A stretch of 20,383 nucleotides of DNA, from assembly GCA_947628105.1 (NCBI GenBank), contig CANQYN010000011.1, positions 1 through 20,383 of the forward strand, in the 5' to 3' direction. Under the pieces are notes generated by a model. It was given only the letters and a program-made list of their open reading frames with translations. It searched no databases and was not told where the DNA came from. This document shows, one piece after another, positions 14,431-20,383 of the stretch. Numbering within the stretch: position 1 is the stretch's first letter; each line of letters opens with the position of its first letter. The position numbers and the translations under genes are program-made. Source of the stretch: an uncultured Bacilli bacterium. Lineage in GTDB: Bacteria > Bacillota_I > Bacilli_A > RF39 > UBA660.

Positions 14431-16230
14431 AATTTTACTATATTCATATTCAAACCCCTGAGGAATAAGTTCTTCAAATAAAGATATATCATCTTTGATA
14501 TTTCTTTTTACTTGTTGATAATCTTTTGCATCCGAGATAAATATTTTTTGAAATTCATTTTCTAAATCTTCTAAAATCATTTGAATTTCTTCATCTTTTT
14601 GATAATATTCTATCTTTTCTTTCATATCAAGATATCTTGTAATTGGATGAAATGAATGATATAAATTTTGTTTATCTATTCTCATTAAAAATTTTTGTAT
14701 CACTTGATTATCTATATTTAATTTTGTTAATTGGTTGATACAATATATAATTTCTGATAACGATAATGCTCGAATCGGTTTCATTTCATCAAAATCAAAA
14801 TAAGTAAGTAAATTACGATAAATTTGATTATATTCTTTTGTAGATAATATTACCTTTTTATCTTTAAAAGAAGGGGAAATTGGCATATTTTTTATTTCGA
14901 TTCTTTTTCTTGTTTCTAATTCTTTTTGTAGATAACTTGTTAAGATAAGGCAAAGATGATCACTTAATTTTAAAGTCTTAAAAGCATCTATTATGAGGTT
15001 AATATCTTCTTTCGTAAAAGAAAATAACTGTTTTAAATAATGATCTTGAATGGTTTGATATGCTTTTTGTATTTCTTTAAAATCAAAATCTGTATCAAAT
15101 AAACTAATTAGTTCATTTTCATGTTCGGGAAGAGATGAAATTCCAGGAAGAAAAGTAGATTGAAATTTTTCATAAAAATGACGATATTCTTTTTGGTTAT
15201 CAAAATTAAAATCATTATCAAAGGAAAAATAAAGCTGTTTATTTAAAGTCACATCTTTCTTTAAAATACCGGTATTGATATTTCTTTTTACAATATAAAA
15301 TAAAATATGAATTAATTCTTTCTTTTTTAAATTGCTTCCGTTACTAATATCTTCAAAATAAGAAAAAGTAGGGATAATAACATGTTTTTTGGTAAGAAGT
15401 GCTTCTTCTGATAACCAACCAATGTAATTTTTGACAATCATGATAGTCTCTTTCATATAGGGAAGAGATAAATCTTGTTTTTCTTCTTTTTCATTTTGAG
15501 GAAATGTTTTTTCAAAAAAACGAATTAGATGATCTCGATATAATAATAGCGTAATATCTTTTTTCAATAAAATATCTTTTATATCTTGACAGATTGATTT
15601 ATCAATTTTTAATTGTAATAAAGAAGAGATAATGATATTAACATCCTCTTCCGTAAGATTATCTTTTTTATCAAAATAATGCTTTTGAATATTTCGATGT
15701 AAAACTACCATATTATCATCTTTTAATGGACAATCTTGTAAAAATTGATATAATTCTTTTTGTTTTGCCTTTTCTTCTTCTGTTAATAAATCATCTGGTT
15801 TAGAAAGATTGCTATAATATTTTTTGGCTTGAATTAATTCTTTTATTTCTTCTTTGGTAAAATATTGAAATGGATAATTATCAACTTGATCAAAATCAAA
15901 CGTTTTTCGATTTGAATTTAATAAACCAGTTGCGATATTTTTTTGTATTAAAAAGAATATTACTTCCATTTTTTCTGTCGCATCAATTAAACTTTTCATT
16001 AATAAATTAGAAAGTACCTCATAATCTGTAAATATTTCAAAATGTTCTTTCCATTCACTAGAATCTGTCTTTAAAACTCGAATAATATATTTTCTTTCGA
16101 TATAATCAAAAAAAGAATGACTATATTTTCTTTGTAAAATATGGGGTGATATTTTTTCAGCTAATTGATTTGATGAACGTACTAAATAATCAAGAAAAGA
16201 ATCAATTGCTTTTTTTCTTTCTTCTGGCAT
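14416..16230 (-). CDS. Unknown 604-residue helical protein with internal repeats
   Basis: I do not recognise this family. The protein has no signal peptide, no membrane segment and no visible catalytic motif; it is rich in Lys, Glu, Ile, Leu and Asp and looks almost all-helical. It contains two long diverged copies and a shorter third copy of one unit: residues about 61-224 and 281-437 (K-x-H start, FxxIxxNIxTG, FDF, IQxHY, TxEDxNxII, LKI/LKL), then 458-521 (LSLSEIIYCINQLTKLNID). The start ATG at 16228-16230 has AGAGGAA upstream on the minus strand, and a consensus promoter lies 27 bases further. It is a single-gene transcript convergent with fhs and divergent from cls. A helical scaffold or adaptor is the most natural guess; function unknown. 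Confidence 0.85.
   Translation of the reverse strand: MPEERKKAIDSFLDYLVRSSNQLAEKISPHILQRKYSHSFFDYIERKYIIRVLKTDSSEWKEHFEIFTDYEVLSNLLMKSLIDATEKMEVIFFLIQKNIATGLLNSNRKTFDFDQVDNYPFQYFTKEEIKELIQAKKYYSNLSKPDDLLTEEEKAKQKELYQFLQDCPLKDDNMVVLHRNIQKHYFDKKDNLTEEDVNIIISSLLQLKIDKSICQDIKDILLKKDITLLLYRDHLIRFFEKTFPQNEKEEKQDLSLPYMKETIMIVKNYIGWLSEEALLTKKHVIIPTFSYFEDISNGSNLKKKELIHILFYIVKRNINTGILKKDVTLNKQLYFSFDNDFNFDNQKEYRHFYEKFQSTFLPGISSLPEHENELISLFDTDFDFKEIQKAYQTIQDHYLKQLFSFTKEDINLIIDAFKTLKLSDHLCLILTSYLQKELETRKRIEIKNMPISPSFKDKKVILSTKEYNQIYRNLLTYFDFDEMKPIRALSLSEIIYCINQLTKLNIDNQVIQKFLMRIDKQNLYHSFHPITRYLDMKEKIEYYQKDEEIQMILEDLENEFQKIFISDAKDYQQVKRNIKDDISLFEELIPQGFEYEYSKIKKSN
14668..16050 (-). repeat. Diverged protein-level repeats within the 604-residue protein
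   Basis: Copy 1 is at 15559-16050, copy 2 at 14920-15390 and partial copy 3 at 14668-14859. Aligned pairs include IQKNIATG with VKRNINTG, IQKHY with IQDHY (213 residues apart), and LTEEDVNIII with FTKEDINLII and LSLSEIIYCI. The similarity is visible in protein only; no DNA-level repeat was seen. Confidence 0.65.
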
Positions 16231-16256
16231 ACCGTATTCCTCTTTTCGTGCAGATT

Positions 16257-16285
16257 AGTATAGTATAATTTTATCAATTTGTCAA
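16257..16285 (-). promoter_or_regulatory. Vegetative promoter of the 604-residue protein gene
   Basis: On the minus strand TTGACA (16285-16280), 17 bases, TATACT (16262-16257). This is the closest match to the sigma-A consensus in the window. Confidence 0.82.
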
Positions 16286-16305
16286 ATAAAGAAAAAGATT
16301 CTTTT

Positions 16306-16334
16306 TTGTCGCTTTCCGTTTTTTATGATACAAT
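16306..16334 (+). promoter_or_regulatory. Promoter of the cardiolipin synthase gene
   Basis: TTGTCG (16306-16311), 17-base spacer, TACAAT (16329-16334), with TG at 16326-16327 as extended -10. A second possible box, TG-T-TATGTT at 16375-16383, is weaker. The leader before the GGGAGG site (16405-16410) is about 65 bases; I see no riboswitch in it. Confidence 0.62.
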
Positions 16335-16416
16335 AATAAAGAAGAAAAAGATATCTTTATCGATTGAAAAAATATGTTATGTTAATGTAGATTAAGAGGT
16401 TTTAGGGAGGAAATGT

Positions 16417-17922
16417 ATGTTAAATGCTTTCAAAAGAGGATTCATAGTTCTAGCGGGAATCGCTTTACAATTTGGATTTGCCATTATGATACGATTATTT
16501 TTTTATAAATATTTAGGAATTATAACGATACTTTATAGTTTTATTAGTATTTTAATTGTCCTTATTATTTTAAAAGATAGTACGAGACTTTCTAATGATT
16601 TACCATGGATGATTTTAATTTTAATATTTCCTATCTTTGGTACGATTCTCTTAATTACGTTAGGAAAAAATTATTCGAAAAATAAACTATTGAAAAGTAT
16701 CTTTAATTATGAAAATAAATATAAAGATTTATTGGTACAAAAAGAAGAGATTACAAAAGAAATTGAAGATAAAAAAATGGATAATATACGGTACTTAATC
16801 AATCGAACCAAACATTTTGTTAGTACGAATAATGATGTGACCTATTATCCTTTTGGAGAAATATTTTATCCCGAATTATTAAAAGAATTACAAAAGGCAG
16901 AAAAATTTATATTTATGGAGTATTTTATTATTAAAGAAGGGGTTATGTGGGATGGAATTTTAAAGATATTAAAAGAAAAAGCGCTTCAAGGAGTAGAGGT
17001 AAGAATATTATATGATGATATGGGAAGTATTGCGATGCTTTCTACCGATTATGGAAAGAAGTTAGCTCCATATGGAATAAAATGCATTCCATTTAATAAG
17101 TTAAGTCCTTTTAGAGGCATTTTTATGAATAATCGAGATCATCGAAAAATGACAATTATCGATGGAAAAGTCGCCTTTTCTGGCGGTGTTAATTTAAGTG
17201 ATGAATATATCAATATTAATAGCAAACTAGGAATATGGAAAGATAATGGTATCAAAATTGTCGGGGATGCTATTTGGAATTTAACAGTTATGTTTTTAAC
17301 TTTATGGAATGCCAATCGAAATGAGGATATCGATATTACAAAATTTAAATATGATTTTAAGAAAAAAGAAAAAAACAAAGGATATGTTATTCCTTATAGT
17401 GTCGCTCCTCTTCATAAAGATTTAATTGGAGAAGATGTATATATTAATATGATTAATAGCGCCAAAGACTATTTATTCATTATGACTCCTTATTTAATTA
17501 TTGATACAGATATGGTTAATGCTCTTTGTAGAGCTTCTAAAAGAGGAGTCGATGTAAGAATTATTGTCCCTGGGATTCCCGATAAAAAAATCGTATATAC
17601 GCAAACAACTTCTTTTTTCAAAGTGTTACATGAGAATGGAGTAAAAATTTATAAATATACAAATGGTTTTGTTCATTCAAAGGTATTTCTATCAGATGAT
17701 ATAAGAGCTGTAGTAGGAACTATTAATATGGATTATCGAAGCTTATATCTTCATTTTGAAAATGGTATTTATATGGAACAAGTAAAGATGATTCAAGATA
17801 TACGAGATGATTTTGAAAAAACTTTTAAAGAAGGAAAAGAGCTAGATGATAATGACGTAAAGACCGGTTTTATAAAAGCTTTATGGCAAGCAATTCTCCG
17901 ATTATTTGCCCCATTATTTTAG
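16417..17922 (+). CDS. cls: Cardiolipin synthase (phospholipase D family)
   Basis: A 501-residue membrane enzyme that condenses two phosphatidylglycerol molecules to cardiolipin and glycerol. Two to three hydrophobic segments at about 8-29, 33-52 and 63-82 form the N-terminal PLD_N anchor region (PWMILILIFPIFGTILL). Two HKD motifs follow: H242, K244, D249 in DHRKMTIIDG, then H420, K422, D427 in HSKVFLSDD. SGGVNLSDEY and GTINMDYRS follow the first and second motif as in bacterial Cls. The C-terminus (TGFIKALWQAILRLFAPLF) is an amphipathic end typical of the family. Ribosome site GGGAGG at 16405-16410. It shares phosphatidylglycerol as substrate with the LTA synthase at 3364. It is a monocistronic gene with a hairpin-rich terminator region downstream. 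Confidence 0.95.
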   Translation: MLNAFKRGFIVLAGIALQFGFAIMIRLFFYKYLGIITILYSFISILIVLIILKDSTRLSNDLPWMILILIFPIFGTILLITLGKNYSKNKLLKSIFNYENKYKDLLVQKEEITKEIEDKKMDNIRYLINRTKHFVSTNNDVTYYPFGEIFYPELLKELQKAEKFIFMEYFIIKEGVMWDGILKILKEKALQGVEVRILYDDMGSIAMLSTDYGKKLAPYGIKCIPFNKLSPFRGIFMNNRDHRKMTIIDGKVAFSGGVNLSDEYININSKLGIWKDNGIKIVGDAIWNLTVMFLTLWNANRNEDIDITKFKYDFKKKEKNKGYVIPYSVAPLHKDLIGEDVYINMINSAKDYLFIMTPYLIIDTDMVNALCRASKRGVDVRIIVPGIPDKKIVYTQTTSFFKVLHENGVKIYKYTNGFVHSKVFLSDDIRAVVGTINMDYRSLYLHFENGIYMEQVKMIQDIRDDFEKTFKEGKELDDNDVKTGFIKALWQAILRLFAPLF

Positions 17923-17931
17923 AAATATGAT

Positions 17932-18005
17932 AAAAAAGTGTTAGAAAAATCAAAAAATTCATACGAATATAAACGTATGAAATAAAAGATAAAAAACACT
18001 TTTTT
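17932..18005. terminator. Nested-hairpin bidirectional terminator
   Basis: Outer arms AAAAAAGTGTT (17932-17942) and AACACTTTTTT (17995-18005) form 11 pairs. Between them lies a second perfect hairpin, TTCATACG (17958-17965) and CGTATGAA (17974-17981), with an 8-base loop. The T-run to 18007 would end cls transcripts, and the A-run on the left serves the convergent minus-strand gene. Confidence 0.7.
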
Positions 18006-18350
18006 TTATGACTTATTTTTTTTAGTTGAACTAGATAATAGGATAGTATCATATAATTGATAAATATATTGAACGGCATTTTCTAGGAAAAAATAATGCT
18101 TGATATAAAAGATTAAAAATATTATTTCAAATAAGAAGGGAAGAAAAAAAATGACTTCTATTCTAGATAATACTAAAAAGAACAGAGTAAAAATAGCATA
18201 AAAAAGAGTAACTAATAAGTGAATTAATCTTTCGTGTTGAAAGTCAGTTATTTTAATTCTTATAAAATTTAATTCTTCATTTGAAAATTTATGATTTTTT
18301 TGTATCTTCATTTCTAAGTCATGGATAAATTCTTTTATATATTTTTTCAT
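18006..18350 (-). CDS. Small unknown membrane protein with two membrane segments
   Basis: A 114-residue protein that I cannot assign. An N-terminal amphipathic, charged part (MKKYIKEFIHDLEMKIQ, about 45 residues) is followed by two close hydrophobic segments at about 43-62 (LIHLLVTLFYAIFTLFFLVL) and 66-83 (VIFFLPFLFEIIFLIFYI), and a short polar tail ending KKNKS. I chose the ATG at 18348-18350 because GAGGA lies just upstream on the minus strand; in-frame ATGs at 18369-18371 and 18360-18362 would extend it by up to 7 residues. It is convergent with cls and ends in the shared terminator. Topology suggests a membrane hairpin with both ends inside; function unknown. Confidence 0.65.
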   Translation of the reverse strand: MKKYIKEFIHDLEMKIQKNHKFSNEELNFIRIKITDFQHERLIHLLVTLFYAIFTLFFLVLSRIEVIFFLPFLFEIIFLIFYIKHYFFLENAVQYIYQLYDTILLSSSTKKNKS

Positions 18351-18437
18351 CAAATTCCTCATTTCTATCATTACATGAATCGTTGGTTTATCTTAATTTT
18401 TTATAAAAGGAAACACATACTATTATTTTCTATTAAT

Positions 18438-18446
18438 ATTTTATCA
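18438..18446 (-). promoter_or_regulatory. Possible extended -10 promoter for the small membrane protein gene
   Basis: On the minus strand TG-A-TAAAAT lies about 90 bases upstream of the start codon. No good -35 is visible. It is only 16 bases from the opposite-facing -10 at 18462-18470, so the two promoters would overlap. Confidence 0.3.
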
Positions 18447-18461
18447 TAAATTAAATAAAAA

Positions 18462-18470
18462 TGGTATAAT
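18462..18470 (+). promoter_or_regulatory. Extended -10 promoter of the 130-residue protein gene
   Basis: TG-G-TATAAT lies 15 bases before the ATG. The -35 region is only AT-rich. An AGGAA ribosome site at 18476-18480 falls close to the expected transcript start, so the leader would be very short. Confidence 0.5.
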
Positions 18471-18485
18471 TAAATAGGAAAGAAT

Positions 18486-18878
18486 ATGTTAGTAATAAAT
18501 AATAATGAATATACAGTACTATCATCTGAAATGAAATATGTTAATGCAACTTACAATAAAACAAAAGGTTATTCTATTTTAATTTTTCTTGATATTAAGT
18601 TAAATAATACCAAAGGATATATTTGTTTTTATGTTGACTTTTTTACAAATAAAGATTTTAAAAATATTGAAAATAAAAAATATGAAGAATTGCCTACTAA
18701 CTTAGATTCTAAAATAACTATGATTGAAATATTTGATACACATGAATTTATTGATTTTATTGATAGTATAGTTGAGTTAGAATCTGGCGCTATTCAAAAT
18801 AACCACATTAAAATGAATCTAAATATAAATGATACGTCTATTAAGCTAAGTTATCAAGGAAATTTAACAATTAAATAA
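18486..18878 (+). CDS. Unknown 130-residue soluble protein
   Basis: I do not recognise this protein. It has no signal peptide or membrane segment. The alternation of hydrophobic and polar residues (YTVLSSEMKYV, GYSILIFLDIKLN, GYICFYVDFF, KITMIEIFD, HIKMNLNIND, IKLSYQGNLTI) suggests a mostly beta protein with one helix at about 85-98 (EFIDFIDSIVELES). It is very rich in Asn, Lys, Ile and Asp, and its codons are more A+T than those of the neighbours, with almost no CGA or CGT Arg codons. Size, isolation and composition would suit a late arrival or a small accessory protein such as an immunity protein, but there is no toxin gene beside it. No terminator was seen downstream. Likely a real gene because of the promoter and ribosome site. 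Confidence 0.65.
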   Translation: MLVINNNEYTVLSSEMKYVNATYNKTKGYSILIFLDIKLNNTKGYICFYVDFFTNKDFKNIENKKYEELPTNLDSKITMIEIFDTHEFIDFIDSIVELESGAIQNNHIKMNLNINDTSIKLSYQGNLTIK

Positions 18879-18987
18879 TTTGTGTATTTATAGATTATTA
18901 TAAAGACATGAAAGATTAAAATTTATGACTATAAAATGTAAAATCATTCATAAGATAGGAAAAATAAAAAAGAATGAGAAAAAATCA

Positions 18988-18996
18988 TGATATAAT
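18988..18996 (+). promoter_or_regulatory. Extended -10 promoter of lemA
   Basis: TG-A-TATAAT lies 21 bases before the ATG, followed by GAGAGGTGAT. No -35 is recognisable in the A-rich bases upstream. Confidence 0.6.
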
Positions 18997-19017
18997 GATA
19001 ATCGAGAGGTGATAGAT

Positions 19018-19566
19018 ATGATATTATTCATTGTAATAGCAGTAATTGTTATTATTTTATTAGTATTACTAGTTACATATAATAGTTTTGTTCGATTAAA
19101 TAATCGGGTAAATGAGGCATTTTCTACGATGGATGTCTATTTGAAAAAAAGATGGGATTTAATTCCCAATATTGTAGAAACGGTAAAAGGATATGCTAAA
19201 CATGAAAAAAATACTTTGTTGGAAGTAGTTCAGATGCGCAATAATAGTTATGATACTATGTCAGATGATGAAAAGATAAAAGCTAATGAAGATTTATCAA
19301 AAAACATTCATCAAATTATGGCTCTAGCAGAAGATTATCCCGATTTAAAAACCAATGAAAATTTTAAAAATTTAAGTAATCAACTTACCAAAGTAGAAGA
19401 TGATATTGCCAATGCAAGAAAATATTACAATGGAACTGTTAGAATTTATAATAATAAAGTGGAGATGTTTCCTAGTAATTTGATAGCTAAAATATTTGGC
19501 TATAGAGTAAAATCAATGTTTGAAGCAAATGAAAAAGAAAGAGAAAATGTAAAGGTAGAATTATAA
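19018..19566 (+). CDS. lemA: LemA family membrane protein
   Basis: A 182-residue protein with an N-terminal membrane segment at about residues 2-22 and a helical domain outside or at the membrane. The family signature is clear: YNSFVRLNNRVNEAFSTMDVYLKKRWDLIPNIVETVKGYAKHE in two adjoining blocks, then NARKYYNGTVRIYNNKVEMFPSNLIA. Coiled helices fill the middle (residues 60-130). LemA function is not settled; it is widely linked to envelope stress and often sits beside a DUF2207 gene, as here. I chose ATG 19018 because GAGGTG at 19006-19011 is its ribosome site; a GTG at 19009 in the same frame is part of that site. The next gene starts 13 bases after its stop. Confidence 0.92.
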   Translation: MILFIVIAVIVIILLVLLVTYNSFVRLNNRVNEAFSTMDVYLKKRWDLIPNIVETVKGYAKHEKNTLLEVVQMRNNSYDTMSDDEKIKANEDLSKNIHQIMALAEDYPDLKTNENFKNLSNQLTKVEDDIANARKYYNGTVRIYNNKVEMFPSNLIAKIFGYRVKSMFEANEKERENVKVEL

Positions 19567-19579
19567 CGAGAAAAAATCA

Positions 19580-20383
19580 ATGAAAGGAATTATAAAAAAA
19601 TTATCTTTATTTATTGTTATTTTTTTATTTTCTATCTTAGTTCATCCTTCCTCCATAAAAGCATTATCGGAAAAGACTTCTTTTATTTCAAAAAATGATA
19701 ATTTTTCTGTAATAACAGTAGGGGATTTATCTTTTTCCAATATTAAATTTCAAGATAATTCTTCTACTTCTAGTCGAAACTTTGGATTAATCGGAACAGT
19801 TACTAATCGTTCTCAAAAGACAATTGACTATAATATAACAATATATTATTATGATTCGAAAAAACATTGCTTGCTCAAAATTATAATTTAGGTAGTGTTA
19901 AAACAGGTACAAATAATTTTCAACAAATGTTTCAGTTAAATACGTTAAAAGGACATAATATTGATGAAATTGAGTATTATCAAATATTAATAAATACTAC
20001 GAATTCCTATTCACAACCAGATATTACTTTAATTACGCCTAATAAAGCTGAATTATATCATTTTAATGATTATGTTATTGATAAATATGATATTAATATT
20101 CTTGTTCATGAAAATAACACTTTAGATATTACCGAGACAATAACAGCTAATTTTAATGTGATGAAACATGGAATTATTAGAACGATTCCTTTGAAAAATA
20201 CTATTATAAGGGAAGATGGATCGACTTCTAAAAATAAAACGCAAATAACCAATGTCAATGTCGATCACGAATATAGGACTTCAAAAGAAAATGGAGATTA
20301 TAAAATTCAAATTGGTTCTTCTGATCGTACCGTGACAGGAAAACAAACATATACCATAAAATATACTTATAATTTAGGAAAAG
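19580..20383 (+). pseudogene. DUF2207 family protein, interrupted by a -1 type frameshift and cut by the window end
   Basis: A secreted or membrane protein starting at 19580 with a signal peptide (MKGIIKKLSLFIVIFLFSILVHPSSIKA). The first frame reads an FxLyD-like beta domain (FGLIGTVTNRSQKTIDYNITIYYYDS) and stops at 19889-19891. Adding one A to the six-A run at 19859-19864 lets the same domain go on as TLLAQNYNLGSVKTGTNNF and keeps the frame open to base 20383. That second part holds the DUF2207 start: YDINILVHENNTLDITETI and HGIIRTIPL. So either one base is missing in the read or assembly, the gene is broken, or slippage on the A-run restores it. The rest, normally including further membrane segments, is outside. 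Partner of lemA in the same transcript; role unknown. Confidence 0.8.

Noticed and set aside
16286..16416. Possible riboswitch or attenuator in the cls leader
   Set aside because: Only short AT palindromes such as AAAAAGATTCTTTTT and GATATC were seen; no known riboswitch core.
18879..18987. Hidden gene or RNA between the 130-residue protein gene and lemA
   Set aside because: A+T-rich sequence with stops in all frames and no convincing hairpin.
1..20383. CRISPR, tRNA, rRNA, transposase, integrase or restriction genes
   Set aside because: No repeat-spacer pattern, cloverleaf, inverted-repeat-bounded gene or matching protein motif was found on either strand.

Overview
The window comes from a low-GC, Gram-positive type bacterium, most likely an anaerobic member of the Bacilli with a compact genome (uncultured gut Bacilli such as the RF39 or Erysipelotrichales-like groups would fit; this is inference from gene content). 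By eye the DNA is about 70% A+T. Nearly every gene has a GGAGG or AGGTG type Shine-Dalgarno site, gaps are short, and intrinsic terminators sit directly on stop codons. TAA, TAG and TGA are all used as stops (TGA at 6669-6671 lies inside a terminator hairpin), and Trp is written TGG, so the genetic code is standard. Anaerobic life is suggested by the class III ribonucleotide reductase. A lipoteichoic acid synthase, a cardiolipin synthase and a PAP2 phosphatase point to a single-membrane cell envelope. A YunB homologue hints at present or past sporulation.

Layout. 1-2530: nucleotide operon nrdD (3' part), nrdG, dut, closed by a terminator. 2575-3318: yunB. 3311-6689: envelope operon with an LTA synthase family protein, an unknown membrane-anchored protein and a PAP2 phosphatase. 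6739-9430: a two-gene unit made of a FIST sensor-domain protein and an aldehyde dehydrogenase, with strong ribosome sites and its own promoter and terminator. 9455-9967: a small ferritin-like protein. 9979-12750: trxB, an HD phosphohydrolase, a DUF4186 protein and an unknown 156-residue protein. 12767-14430: fhs (formate-tetrahydrofolate ligase). 14416-16230, minus strand: a 604-residue helical protein of unknown family with internal repeats, divergent from a cardiolipin synthase (16417-17922). 17932-18996: a two-hairpin region between convergent genes, a small minus-strand membrane protein and an orphan 130-residue protein. 19018-20383: lemA followed by a DUF2207 protein that is interrupted by a one-base frameshift and runs off the window.

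How they fit together. NrdD/NrdG make deoxynucleotides without oxygen, Dut removes dUTP, and Fhs feeds one-carbon units towards purine and thymidylate synthesis. TrxB, the ferritin-like protein and the aldehyde dehydrogenase cover redox, iron or oxidant, and aldehyde handling. The LTA synthase, PAP2, Cls, LemA and DUF2207 proteins belong to the envelope.

No mobile element, CRISPR array, tRNA, rRNA or phage gene was seen. No gap without a gene reaches 300 bases; the longest is 186 bases (16231-16416) and holds two divergent promoters. I did not find an obvious new multi-gene defence or mobile system. The best candidates for unexplained biology are the FIST-aldehyde dehydrogenase pair, the 604-residue repeat protein, and the TrxB-HD-DUF4186 operon.
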